Source: Flavobacterium bizetiae
GTDB taxonomy: Bacteria; Bacteroidota; Bacteroidia; Flavobacteriales; Flavobacteriaceae
Direction of reading: 5' to 3'
DNA length: 60,883 nt
NCBI RefSeq assembly: GCF_902804475.1
Contig: NZ_CADCSU010000076.1
Coordinates: 1 to 60,883 of the forward strand
Shown here: one piece after another, positions 1-7,947 of the stretch
How the letters are laid out: each line of letters starts with the position of its first letter
How positions within the stretch are numbered: the stretch's first letter is position 1
Notes under the pieces: model-generated
Databases searched by the model: none
Seen by the model: the letters and a program-made list of their open reading frames with translations, nothing else
What the model was told of the DNA's origin: nothing
Program-made: the position numbers and the translations under genes

Positions 1-128
1 CCCCAATAAATTAAACTTTGGAATTTTTTTAAATTTGTTGTTATAAAAATTATATTTACATGCTTGTTATTTTTAATTTATAACAATCCGAAATAATAGA
101 TTTAATCCATCACCAAATTTATAACTGA

Positions 129-2165
129 ATGAATTTATTTAGAAAACCTCTAACATTCCTTCTTATCGGAATGACTTTTTTTAGCTGCAATAAAAAAGAA
201 GTAGCATTTTCAGATCCTTTAATTACCAATCGCGATACCACCATTAATCCGACTGATGATTTTTTTAATTATGCTAATAATGGCTGGTTCAAAAAAAATC
301 CTATTGCAAAAACAGATAGCAGTAACGGAATAATGAGAACCGTTGTGGATACTATCAACGGACAAATTAAAAGTATTTGCGAGAACTCGGCCAAAGATGA
401 GTCTGCGGCTAAAGGAAGCAACAAACAAAAAATTGGCGATTTTTATGCTTCAGGTATGGATACAATTGCCATCGAAAAAGCAGGTTTGTCTCCGTTGAAT
501 CTTGAAATCAAAAAGATAAATGAGATTAAGGATATTACGGGATTAGTTAATACTATTGCGCATTTGCAAACTGTAGGAGCAGATCCGGCATTTACATTTT
601 ACGTTTCGCAAGATGATAAAATTAGTACAAAATATGCGCTGTTTTTCGGACAAGGCGGTTTAGGAATGAAACAAAGAGATTATTATCTGGATTCAGACAA
701 GCGAAATGTCGAAATTCGTGCGGCTTATTTGTCTCATCTTAAAAACATGATGCGATTTACAGGAGACGAAGAATTAGTTGCTTCAAAAAATGCGGCAACA
801 ATTATGAAACTCGAAACGGAATTGGCAAAATCATCCCGAAAATTAGAAGAGCTTCGTGATCCTATCAAAAATTACAATAAGATAACGGTAGAAAAGTTCA
901 ATACACTTACACCTGATATCGATTGGAAAAAAGTATTGCCAATTTTAGGCATCGCAAAAGCGGACACTGTTATAGTAGGACAGCCGGAATTTTTTAAGGC
1001 ATTAAATACGACGATAAAAAAATATACCATCGAAGACTGGAAAACGTATCTTAAGTTTAATCTTGTAAGTGCTTATGCTCCTTATCTAAATTCTGCGATC
1101 GAAAAAGAAAATTTCAAATTTTATTCGACTACATTAAATGGTGTTGCAATTCAAAAACCACGCTGGAAAAGAGTAGTAGAACAAACTGATTCTTCTTTAG
1201 GAGAATTAATAGGTCAGGTTTATGTGAGCGATTATATGCCAAAAGGCGTTAAAGAGAAATTACTTGAAGTAGGAAATAATATTCGTGACGTATTTGCTTC
1301 GCACATTAAAAAATTAGATTGGATGAGCGAGCCTACCAAACAAAAAGCTTTATTCAAGTTGAGTAAAATGGTAATGAAATTGGGTTATCCTGATAAATGG
1401 AAGGATATGAGCTCACTTTCTATAGACCGTAAATCATATTGTGGCAATGTCATGAAAGCTTATATTTGGGATTACCAATACATGATCAACAAATTTGGAA
1501 AACCAGTAGACAGAAACGAATGGGTTATGCAGCCGCAAACGTATAATGCTTATTATAATCCTAGTAATAACGAAATCGTAATTCCGGCTTGTAATATTAT
1601 TGTACCGGGTTACGAAGGACGTATGCCAGATGATGCTGTTTTATACGGTATTATTGGAGGTTCTTTCTTCGGACATGAAATCACGCACGGTTTTGATGAT
1701 CAGGGAAGTCAATATGATGAAAAAGGAAATCTAAACAATTGGTGGACAGCAGAAGATTTGAAAAAATTCAAAGCTAAAACAAAGTTGATAGTAGATCAGT
1801 ACAATAAATATTCAATATTGGGTAAAAATGTAAATGGTGATGCCACTCAAGGTGAAAATATCGCCGATTTGGGCGGAGTAATTATGGGTTACGAAGCATT
1901 TCAGAAAACAGCACAATTTAAAAATAAGGAAAAAATTAGCGGCTTAACTCCGGAGCAACGTTATTTCCTTGCTTATGCGTATTCCTGGATGATTAACAGA
2001 AGAGATGAATCGAAAATCAACCAAATCATGACGGATGTACATTCGCCGGAACAATTCAGAGTCAACGGACCTTTGAGTAATATTCCTGAATTTCATAAAG
2101 CATTTAATGTTAAAAAAGGAGATAAAATGTATCAGCCGGATAGTTTACGAGTAGTAATCTGGTAA
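129..2165 (+). CDS. M13 family metallopeptidase (neprilysin/PepO-like), lipoprotein
   Basis: Zinc endopeptidase of the M13 family, 678 residues, the usual length for the family. The zinc motif HEITH lies at about residues 516-520, and the downstream ENIAD motif that supplies the third zinc ligand starts at about residue 576. The N-terminus has a hydrophobic stretch ending in FFSC, a lipobox, so the protein is predicted to be a membrane-anchored lipoprotein facing the periplasm or cell surface. It probably degrades oligopeptides; the substrate cannot be told from sequence. It stands alone, transcribed rightward, with its own terminator just downstream. The upstream sequence has a TATATTTA at 51-58, one base off the Bacteroidota -7 consensus. 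Confidence 0.95.
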   Translation: MNLFRKPLTFLLIGMTFFSCNKKEVAFSDPLITNRDTTINPTDDFFNYANNGWFKKNPIAKTDSSNGIMRTVVDTINGQIKSICENSAKDESAAKGSNKQKIGDFYASGMDTIAIEKAGLSPLNLEIKKINEIKDITGLVNTIAHLQTVGADPAFTFYVSQDDKISTKYALFFGQGGLGMKQRDYYLDSDKRNVEIRAAYLSHLKNMMRFTGDEELVASKNAATIMKLETELAKSSRKLEELRDPIKNYNKITVEKFNTLTPDIDWKKVLPILGIAKADTVIVGQPEFFKALNTTIKKYTIEDWKTYLKFNLVSAYAPYLNSAIEKENFKFYSTTLNGVAIQKPRWKRVVEQTDSSLGELIGQVYVSDYMPKGVKEKLLEVGNNIRDVFASHIKKLDWMSEPTKQKALFKLSKMVMKLGYPDKWKDMSSLSIDRKSYCGNVMKAYIWDYQYMINKFGKPVDRNEWVMQPQTYNAYYNPSNNEIVIPACNIIVPGYEGRMPDDAVLYGIIGGSFFGHEITHGFDDQGSQYDEKGNLNNWWTAEDLKKFKAKTKLIVDQYNKYSILGKNVNGDATQGENIADLGGVIMGYEAFQKTAQFKNKEKISGLTPEQRYFLAYAYSWMINRRDESKINQIMTDVHSPEQFRVNGPLSNIPEFHKAFNVKKGDKMYQPDSLRVVIW

Positions 2166-2190
2166 AACATAAAATAATAAGTGATATATA

Positions 2191-2220
2191 AAACCATTCG
2201 TTACGGCGAATGGTTTTTTT
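2191..2220 (+). terminator. Intrinsic terminator after the M13 peptidase
   Basis: Inverted repeat AACCATTCG / CGAATGGTT with a short loop, followed by a T tract, 25 bp after the stop codon. Nearly the same stem is reused after the OsmC gene at 50584-50616. Confidence 0.8.
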
Positions 2221-2232
2221 GTTTTGCGATAT

Positions 2233-2497
2233 AATTGCCCACGGATTGAACGGGGTAAACTGGTTATCGCGGATTTTTTTTGTTTTTTGTTTTTGCCACA
2301 GATTGTACGGATTAAAATGATTTTATTTTGTCCTGAAATTGGGTGAATTTTTGTTTCACGCGGATTTTGCAGATTATATTTAAAATTAAAAAATCTGTCT
2401 ACATCTGCTTTAATACTTTTTGAATCTGCGTGAAATAAAAACATTTTATCCATATTCCAATTCGTGAAAACTCGTGCAATTCGCGGCAACTTTTCAT
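2233..2497. repeat. Family A degenerate intergenic repeat, copy 1
   Basis: Gene-free stretch made of words such as CCACGGATT, GCCACAGATT, TTTCACGCGGATTTTGCAG and AATTCGTGAAAA. The segment has a mirrored layout, with TTTCACGCGGATTTTG on the left and AATCTGCGTGAAA on the right. An open frame crosses it on the minus strand (2145-2489), but its composition is entirely that of the repeat and I do not regard it as a gene. The same words recur at six other places in this window. Confidence 0.7.
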
Positions 2498-2579
2498 TAC
2501 CAAAAAACCGGTCGGATTTTTCATATAATTTACACGGAAAAAGGTATATTTACAATCCCAAAATTGAAAAAATATAAAT

Positions 2580-3449
2580 ATGAAAAACTTTAGAATTTTA
2601 GTATTTGCCGTTCTTTTATGCGCTTCTTCAATGAGTTATGCAGCAAAAGTAGATACATTACAAGTTGCCAGTACAGCCATGAGCAAAACCTACAAAGCTG
2701 CGGTTGTATTGCCTAATTCGTATGCAAAAAGTAAATCGGCATTTCCGGTGATGTATTTGTTGCATGGTGCTTACGGTCATTTTAGCGACTGGTTAAAAAA
2801 TACCCCAAACAAAAAACTAGTTCAAAATCTATCCGATCAATATAATATTATTATTGTAATGCCAGAAGGGGAGACGTTTAGTTTTTATCTGGACAGTCCT
2901 GTAAATAAAGAAAGTCAGTTTGAGACTTTTGTAACACAGGAAGTAGTTCAAAAAGTAGATAAAACCTATAGAACGATAAGTAATAGAAACGGAAGAGTAA
3001 TCACAGGACTTTCTATGGGAGGTCACGGTGCATTATATTTATCAGCAAAACATCCTGAATTGTTTTGTGCGGCAGGAAGTATGAGCGGGGCAGTAGATAT
3101 GAGTACGATGCTGAATCGTGAATCCTCGGCTCAGGTGGTAAAATTGATGCAGCCTGTTTTTGGAGATAAAAGCGATAGTTCAGAAATGTATGCACAATAT
3201 GCCGTAATGGGAATGCTGGATAAAATTAAAGCAAATAAATTACCCTTGATCATTGATTGCGGAGTTGATGATTTTTTAATAGAACCTAACAGAGAATTAC
3301 ACCGAAGATTAGTATACAACAAAGTAGATCATGATTATACCGAGCGTCCGGGAGCGCATACGTGGGACTATTGGGAAAATTCACTACCTTATCATGTGTT
3401 ATTTTTTAATAAAATCTTGCTTAAAAACCAGCAGGTTGCAAAAAAATAA
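2580..3449 (+). CDS. Secreted alpha/beta-hydrolase esterase (esterase D / S-formylglutathione hydrolase-like fold)
   Basis: A 289-residue hydrolase of the putative esterase family (PF00756 type). A signal peptide of about 21 residues ends in SYAA. The nucleophile elbow reads GLSMGG with Ser at residue 145. Likely triad partners are the Asp pair at about 230-231 (in GVDDFL) and His260 (in PGAHTWDYW). The segment YLLHGAYG near residues 60-67 is the usual oxyanion region. Family members include carbohydrate esterases (acetyl xylan, feruloyl) as well as general esterases, so the substrate stays open. The gene is preceded by a repeat and followed by two lipoprotein genes; it looks monocistronic. 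Confidence 0.88.
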   Translation: MKNFRILVFAVLLCASSMSYAAKVDTLQVASTAMSKTYKAAVVLPNSYAKSKSAFPVMYLLHGAYGHFSDWLKNTPNKKLVQNLSDQYNIIIVMPEGETFSFYLDSPVNKESQFETFVTQEVVQKVDKTYRTISNRNGRVITGLSMGGHGALYLSAKHPELFCAAGSMSGAVDMSTMLNRESSAQVVKLMQPVFGDKSDSSEMYAQYAVMGMLDKIKANKLPLIIDCGVDDFLIEPNRELHRRLVYNKVDHDYTERPGAHTWDYWENSLPYHVLFFNKILLKNQQVAKK

Positions 3450-3537
3450 TAGAACTTTTAGTAAGGAATCACCCAAAAAGCTTTTTTTGGTTTGATTTTT
3501 GGAATACCTTTATATATAAACTTAAAAAATAAATATT

Positions 3538-4050
3538 ATGAAAAAGATACTTACCTTATTTGCAGTTGTTGGACTTTTTGCATTTTCTGGATGTTCGAAT
3601 GATGATGACCATGTAGATTATGATACAATTAGTTATGTCTTTGATGTTCCCAATGTTTCTTTTACTCCGCAGAATGAATATAGTAAATCAATTGATAACC
3701 CTTCTAAATTTGCTACTGATGTGGTGTTAGTTTATAGATCATCGGGATCAGAATCGAATGGAAATAGAATTTGGAAATTACTTCCAGAAACATATTTTGC
3801 GGATGACAGGGGATTAGATTTTACTTATACTTTTCAATTTTCACGAGATTTTATAGATATATTTATGGATGGACCTGACTTGGAATCCGTTAATGCTAGC
3901 TATAGGTTAAGTCAAGTATTTAGAGTTGTTATTGTTCCTGGTTCTTCAACAGGTACAGCAAAATCTATTAATAAAGAAGATTATTCAGATTATAATGCAG
4001 TTATTAAAAAGTTTAATATTGACGATAGTAATGTTAAGCAATTAAAGTAA
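3538..4050 (+). CDS. Small surface lipoprotein, paralogue 1
   Basis: A 170-residue lipoprotein that I cannot assign to a named family. The signal sequence ends in FSGC, followed by SNDDDH. An acidic run right after the lipid cysteine resembles the lipoprotein export signal of Bacteroidota, so cell-surface exposure is inferred. The rest is predicted to be mostly beta strand. It is clearly paralogous to the gene at 4362-4880: both share the same signal peptide (MKKILTL.AVVGLF.FSGCS), the middle motif VLVYR..G...NGR.IW..LPE, and the ending EYSDY..VI.K.N..DSNVK. The pair looks like a tandem duplication that included the terminator. Confidence 0.85.
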   Translation: MKKILTLFAVVGLFAFSGCSNDDDHVDYDTISYVFDVPNVSFTPQNEYSKSIDNPSKFATDVVLVYRSSGSESNGNRIWKLLPETYFADDRGLDFTYTFQFSRDFIDIFMDGPDLESVNASYRLSQVFRVVIVPGSSTGTAKSINKEDYSDYNAVIKKFNIDDSNVKQLK

Positions 4051-4066
4051 TTTTTAGTTCAATCAT

Positions 4067-4101
4067 AAAAAAAAGGAGATCGTAAGATCTCCTTTTTTTT
4101 T
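4067..4101 (+). terminator. Intrinsic terminator after lipoprotein paralogue 1
   Basis: A-rich flank, stem AGGAGATC / GATCTCCT, then a long T run. The stem and flanks closely match the terminator after the second paralogue (4895-4928). Confidence 0.85.
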
Positions 4102-4271
4102 ATGCCTTCATATTTTTATTTGAAATTTTATTGAATCAGACAGTTGGCAATTTATGTTTTAAAAATATTATGCAACTCTTGATTCTCTAAAAATCTATTT
4201 TAGGAGATTTAGGAAGTGTTCACTCAAGAACTATTTCATGATGGCGTCAAATTATTTATTTGTACGAAAAA

Positions 4272-4300
4272 TATTTATAATTATTTATTTCAAAAAATAA
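4272..4300 (+). promoter_or_regulatory. Upstream element shared with the lipoprotein gene at 38248
   Basis: The 19-mer TATTTATAATTATTTATTT is followed directly by CAAAAAATAA. The same two words, separated by 8 extra bases, occur at 38167-38203 upstream of another small lipoprotein gene. The rest of the gap 4102-4361 shows nothing else I can name. A shared promoter or operator is an inference; low-complexity AT sequence makes chance similarity possible. Confidence 0.4.
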
Positions 4301-4361
4301 CTAATGTAAGAATTTTGGTCTGCTTTTTGAAGTCGTTCCAGAAACTTATAAAATAAATATT

Positions 4362-4880
4362 ATGAAAAAGATACTTACACTATTGGCAGTTGTTGGGTTA
4401 TTTGTGTTTTCAGGATGTTCTGATGATGATAAGGACGAAATTTTTGATACGACCAATTATGTTTTTGAAGTAAATAAGGTTGATTTTGCAAACAATGGAG
4501 AAGGATTTACAGGAAGATTTGATTATGCGTTACTTCCTGAAGATGTGCTTTTGGTTTATCGATTAGGAGGAATTGCACCAAATGGCCGTGATATTTGGGT
4601 TCAGCTTCCGGAAGCTCATTATTATGATAATGGAACTATCTTTAGTTATAAATTTGATTTTACTCAAGACGATTTTAAGATATATCTTGATGGTTTAGGG
4701 TTAAACAACATTCCGAATGATATGAGGTACAATCAAACATTTCGTATTGTAATTGTACCTGAAGTTGGAAGTACTGGAGTATATGCAAAAAAGACAAATA
4801 CGAAAAATGAGTATTCAGATTATTATGAAGTTATCAGAAAATATAATCTTAATGATAGCAATGTTAAAACACTAAACTAA
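4362..4880 (+). CDS. Small surface lipoprotein, paralogue 2
   Basis: A 172-residue lipoprotein of unknown function, paralogous to the upstream gene at 3538-4050. The signal sequence ends in FSGC followed by SDDDKDE, an even better match to an acidic surface-export signal. The conserved blocks are LLVYRLGG...NGRDIW.QLPE in the middle and NEYSDYYEVIRKYNLNDSN at the C-terminus. The start is fixed by the signal peptide and by the near-identical sequence AAATAAATATTATG around the start codons of both paralogues. No partner genes are evident; each copy has its own terminator, so each is probably transcribed separately. Confidence 0.85.
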   Translation: MKKILTLLAVVGLFVFSGCSDDDKDEIFDTTNYVFEVNKVDFANNGEGFTGRFDYALLPEDVLLVYRLGGIAPNGRDIWVQLPEAHYYDNGTIFSYKFDFTQDDFKIYLDGLGLNNIPNDMRYNQTFRIVIVPEVGSTGVYAKKTNTKNEYSDYYEVIRKYNLNDSNVKTLN

Positions 4881-4894
4881 TTAAGTGATTGTAC

Positions 4895-4928
4895 AAAAAA
4901 AGGAAATCGTGAGATTTCCTTTTTTTTT
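4895..4928. terminator. Bidirectional intrinsic terminator between lipoprotein paralogue 2 and terC
   Basis: A-run, stem GGAAATC / GATTTCC, T-run. It sits between convergent genes and has A and T tracts on both sides, so it can serve both strands. Confidence 0.85.
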
Positions 4929-4948
4929 ATAATATGTAATTCAGAATA

Positions 4949-5923
4949 TTATTCCTGTTCTAAATCAGTATCGGTAAGTTCTTTTTCTTTTCCAAATTTA
5001 AGGGAAACCAAGATGCCTATTAAAAGCGAAAGGGCAATAAATCCTAATGAAGCCCATTCTGGTACGTGAATAAAATCGTGAAGAATCATTTTTAATCCTA
5101 CAAAGGCTAAAATTGCTACTAAACTGTATTCTAAAAAACTGAATTTCGCCAGCATATTCGCCAGGAAGAAATACATAGAACGTAACCCAAGAATAGCAAA
5201 AATATTAGAACTGAATACCAAGAACGGATCTGATGTTATGGCTAAGATAGCAGGAACGCTGTCAACTGCAAAAAGTACATCCATCACTTCGATTACAACC
5301 AAGGCTACAAATAATGGTGTTGCTGCTCTTTTGGCTGTTTTTGTAGAAATGAAAAACTTCTCTCCATCCATTTCAGATGTTATTGGGATAATTTTTCCTA
5401 ATGTCTTATATACGAAAGAATCTTTTGGATGAAAGTCGTCGTCTTCTCCGGAGAATAACATTTTTATTGCTGTAAAAATCAAGAATCCACCAAACAAATA
5501 AGTTGTCCATGTAAATTTATTGATAAGCATTACGCCAAAGAAAATCATTAATCCACGGAAGATTACAGCGCCCAGGATTCCCCAGAATAAAACGCGGTGT
5601 TGGTATTTTTGCGGAATCTTAAACGAGGCAAAAATAATGGCAATGACAAAGATATTATCTACGCTTAAAGACAGCTCGATCAAATAACCTGTAATAAACT
5701 TCATAGAAGCTACTGCCGGTTTTAGATTATCAGGATTTGCAATATAATCTGTAGTGTAAAGCCAGTAAATTACTCCCGAGAAGAGGAATGATAAAGTAAC
5801 CCAAATAAGTGTCCATTTGCTTGCTTCTTTGGTACTAATAATATGAGGGTTTTTATTAAAAACACCTAAGTCTAAAGCAAGGATAAAAACAACGGCTAAT
5901 AAAAACAAAATCCAGACGATCAT
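4949..5923 (-). CDS. TerC/Alx family integral membrane protein
   Basis: A 324-residue polytopic membrane protein of the TerC/Alx family, close to the length of E. coli Alx. It has about eight to nine hydrophobic segments. Family signatures visible include SLSVDNIFVIAIIF and VMDVLFAVDSVPAILAIT, each carrying the conserved membrane-embedded Asp. Members are linked to manganese export, tellurite resistance or metal loading of exported enzymes; which applies here is unknown. The gene is transcribed leftward. A TATCTTTG -7 element lies about 23 bp upstream of the start. No yybP-ykoY-like riboswitch was recognised, but I could not fold the leader. Confidence 0.9.
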   Translation of the reverse strand: MIVWILFLLAVVFILALDLGVFNKNPHIISTKEASKWTLIWVTLSFLFSGVIYWLYTTDYIANPDNLKPAVASMKFITGYLIELSLSVDNIFVIAIIFASFKIPQKYQHRVLFWGILGAVIFRGLMIFFGVMLINKFTWTTYLFGGFLIFTAIKMLFSGEDDDFHPKDSFVYKTLGKIIPITSEMDGEKFFISTKTAKRAATPLFVALVVIEVMDVLFAVDSVPAILAITSDPFLVFSSNIFAILGLRSMYFFLANMLAKFSFLEYSLVAILAFVGLKMILHDFIHVPEWASLGFIALSLLIGILVSLKFGKEKELTDTDLEQE

Positions 5924-5945
5924 GATACTTTTTTTAAATGATTTA

Positions 5946-5953
5946 CAAAGATA
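5946..5953 (-). promoter_or_regulatory. -7 element (TAnnTTTG) for terC
   Basis: Read on the minus strand it is TATCTTTG, an exact match to the Bacteroidota -7 consensus, 23 bp upstream of the start codon. No convincing -33 TTG is seen at the right distance. Confidence 0.5.
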
Positions 5954-6063
5954 GTTTTTGAAGTTTAACTTAAAAATTAATTATCGAAAAGTTGTGTTTA
6001 AATTCTGAATAAAGCTTAAAGATTTTTTAAGTTGTTGATGTTGGTTTTGGGTATGATGAGAGG

Positions 6064-6207
6064 ATTGTGGTAAATGGCACGCGGATGACACGGATTCGCT
6101 ATCGCGAAAACGCGGATTTATACGGATTTTTTCTTTTTTATTGTGGTTAATGGCACGCGGATGACACGGATTCGCTATCGCTAAAACACGGATTTGCACG
6201 GATTTTT
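6064..6207. repeat. Family A repeat, copy 2: two direct units of about 76 bp
   Basis: Two adjacent units beginning ATTGTGGT(A/T)AATGGCACGC at about 6064 and 6140 share GATGACACGGATTCGCTATCG and end in GGATTTTT. An open frame at 5981-6199 on the minus strand is made of this repeat and is not called as a gene. The region 5954-6551 holds only repeats and the terminator of the glutamine synthetase. Confidence 0.75.
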
Positions 6208-6235
6208 ATTTTATCCATCACAGCTATCCGCAATC

Positions 6236-6337
6236 TTGTCATCCTGAGGTACGAAGGATCACACTAGAAGCTCCGCAACGTATAGGACCAATCTTTGTAG
6301 AGTTCCTTGTGTGATCCTTCGTACCTCAGGATGACAA
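6236..6337. repeat. Family B long hairpin repeat, copy 1
   Basis: Perfect 29-bp inverted repeat: the left arm 6236-6264 begins TTGTCATCCTGAGG and the right arm is 6309-6337, around a 44-nt loop containing ATCTTTGTAGAG. Total length is 102 bp. Copies with different arm sequences but perfect self-pairing are at 24143 and 50645. No T tract follows, so it is not a typical terminator. Confidence 0.9.
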
Positions 6338-6373
6338 ACTATACTTAAATATTCTTATGAAAATGATTCTCCT

Positions 6374-6450
6374 AGCCCCGATAGAAGAGGAAATCCTTTT
6401 GTGGCGGTGTTCGCCACAAAAGATTGAAACGTATAGCGGGATTAGCTCCT
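6374..6450 (+). repeat. Family C repeat, copy 1
   Basis: The element runs from AGCCCCGATAG to GCGGGATTAGCTCCT with a central hairpin, CCTTTTGTGGCG / CGCCACAAAAG. Other copies are at 17545-17623 (minus) and 24346-24421 (plus). Confidence 0.8.
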
Positions 6451-6497
6451 GAAAAAAAATATTGATATCGAAATAAATGACAAACTATAGGGCAAAA

Positions 6498-6529
6498 AAA
6501 AAGTGCCAGCAATTAAGATGGCACTTTTT
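6498..6529 (-). terminator. Intrinsic terminator for the type II glutamine synthetase
   Basis: Stem AAAAAGTGCCA / TGGCACTTTTT with a 10-nt loop, followed on the minus strand by a further T tract. It lies just past the stop codon of the leftward gene at 6552. Confidence 0.85.
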
Positions 6530-6551
6530 AGAATATATTCTAAGCTTTAAA

Positions 6552-7568
6552 TTATAGCGCTGAGTTAACAGTTTTGATAATTCTTGCAGCAATTTTGTAT
6601 GGATCTCCGTTTGAAGCTGGTCTTCTGTCTTCTAACCAACCTTTCCATCCTTTTTGAACAGTCATTAAAGGAATTCTGATTGAACATCCTCTGTCAGATA
6701 CTCCGTAAGAGAAATCGTGAATAGAAGCTGTTTCATGTTTACCAGTTAAACGTTGGTCGTTGTAAGCTCCGTAAACCGCTATGTGCTCAGCAGTAACAGG
6801 ACGGAAAGCTTCACAGATTTTTTCGTAAGTAGCCTGGTCTCCACATGTTCTTAACACCTCGTTAGAGAAGTTAGCATGCATACCTGAACCATTCCAGTCT
6901 GTGTCTCCAAGTGGTTTTGGGTGATATTCTATATAGTAACCATATTTTTCAGTCAAACGATCTAATAAGTAACGAGCAACCCAAATTTCGTCTCCGGCTT
7001 TTTTAGCACCTTTAGCGAATAATTGGAATTCCCATTGCCCGCAAGCAACCTCTTGGTTAATACCTTCAAAGTTAATTCCTGCAGCGATACATAAATCAGC
7101 ATGTTCTTCTACTAATTTTCTTCCGTGAGTGTTTTTTCCACCTACAGAACAGTAGTACATACCTTGTGGAGCAGGGTATCCTCCAACTGGAAATCCTAGT
7201 GGAAGTTGAGTTTTAGTATCCATGATGAAATACTCTTGTTCGAAACCAAACCAAAAATCATCATTATCATCATCAATTGTAGCTCTACCGTTAGAAGGGT
7301 GTGGAGTTCCGTCAGCATACATAACTTCTGACATAACAAGGTATCCGTTAATACGAGTTGGATCTGGATAAATTGCAACAGGAACTAATAAACAGTCTGA
7401 AGATCCACCTTCGGCTTGTTTTGTTGATGAACCATCAAATGACCAGTTTCCAAGCTCCTCTAATGTTCCTTTGAAATTTTCATGCTCTTCAACTTTAGTT
7501 TTACTTCTAAGATTTTGAGTTGGTTCATATCCATCTAACCAAATGTACTCTAACTTAATTTTAGCCAT
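6552..7568 (-). CDS. Glutamine synthetase, type II (GSII, eukaryote-like)
   Basis: Makes glutamine from glutamate, ammonia and ATP. The 338-residue length and sequence fit GSII, not the approximately 470-residue bacterial GSI. Visible family motifs are GNWSFDGSST (residues 40-49) in the beta-grasp region, FGFEQEYF (107-114) carrying metal-binding Glu, NQEVACGQWEFQ (171-182), and NGSGMHANFS (226-235). The C-terminal SIRIPL segment follows the conserved DRGCS. The gene is divergent from the type III enzyme at 7996, so the cell keeps two unrelated subclasses of ammonium-assimilating enzyme under one shared upstream region. A TATATTTG -7 element lies about 40 bp upstream. Confidence 0.95.
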   Translation of the reverse strand: MAKIKLEYIWLDGYEPTQNLRSKTKVEEHENFKGTLEELGNWSFDGSSTKQAEGGSSDCLLVPVAIYPDPTRINGYLVMSEVMYADGTPHPSNGRATIDDDNDDFWFGFEQEYFIMDTKTQLPLGFPVGGYPAPQGMYYCSVGGKNTHGRKLVEEHADLCIAAGINFEGINQEVACGQWEFQLFAKGAKKAGDEIWVARYLLDRLTEKYGYYIEYHPKPLGDTDWNGSGMHANFSNEVLRTCGDQATYEKICEAFRPVTAEHIAVYGAYNDQRLTGKHETASIHDFSYGVSDRGCSIRIPLMTVQKGWKGWLEDRRPASNGDPYKIAARIIKTVNSAL

Positions 7569-7606
7569 AATAATATAAATTAATTTTTTTGTTTTTTTCG
7601 TTGGGT

Positions 7607-7614
7607 CAAATATA
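7607..7614 (-). promoter_or_regulatory. -7 element for the type II glutamine synthetase
   Basis: The minus-strand reading is TATATTTG, an exact TAnnTTTG match 38 bp upstream of the start codon. No clear -33 element is seen. Confidence 0.5.
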
Positions 7615-7630
7615 GATTTATTTTTTTAGC

Positions 7631-7654
7631 CGTAAAAATTAGGGGGCTATTTTG
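7631..7654 (+). promoter_or_regulatory. Repeated 24-bp box, copy 1, between the two glutamine synthetases
   Basis: The box starts CGTAAAAATTAGGG and ends TTTTG. A second copy at 7745-7768 in the same orientation matches at 21 of 24 positions, with start points 114 bp apart. A weaker third version, GAGAGGGGTATATTTTT, is near 7691-7707. This copy lies just upstream of the -7 element of the leftward gene, a location suited to a regulator of nitrogen genes; that role is inferred. Confidence 0.55.
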
Positions 7655-7744
7655 TTTATGTCTCTACTATTTTTTGGATAAGCGCAATTTTGAGAGGGGT
7701 ATATTTTTAAAAAAGCAATTTTTAACACTATTAAAAAATAAATT

Positions 7745-7768
7745 CGTAAAAATTAGGGAGGTTTTTTG
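7745..7768 (+). promoter_or_regulatory. Repeated 24-bp box, copy 2
   Basis: The same CGTAAAAATTAGGG core as copy 1, with three differences in 24. It is about 230 bp upstream of the type III glutamine synthetase start codon. Confidence 0.55.
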
Positions 7769-7939
7769 AGTTTCGAGGTTAAGGAATTATGAAAAAATGT
7801 TTATTTAATGAAGAATACTGATGTATTTTGTTACATTTCTTTAAATCAAATTCATTATTCTTTGAAAAAAGCTTCTTATGTTGAAAAATCGTCGAATAAA
7901 AATCTCAAATTTATCTTATAAACAGGCTTTTTATTTGTT

Positions 7940-7947
7940 TATATTTG
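7940..7947 (+). promoter_or_regulatory. -7 element for glnN
   Basis: TATATTTG is an exact TAnnTTTG match 48 bp upstream of the start codon of the type III glutamine synthetase. No TTG is seen at 17-23 bp upstream of it, so an activator may be needed. Confidence 0.5.

Noticed and set aside
2145..2489. Open frame of 114 codons on the minus strand
   Set aside because: It overlaps the end of the M13 gene and is otherwise made of a terminator and family A repeat; its translation has no protein-like pattern.
5981..6199. Open frame of 72 codons on the minus strand
   Set aside because: It consists of the tandem family A units.
6236..6337. Family B hairpin as an ordinary transcription terminator
   Set aside because: It has very long arms, a 44-nt loop and no T tract; a separate normal terminator lies next to copies 2 and 3.
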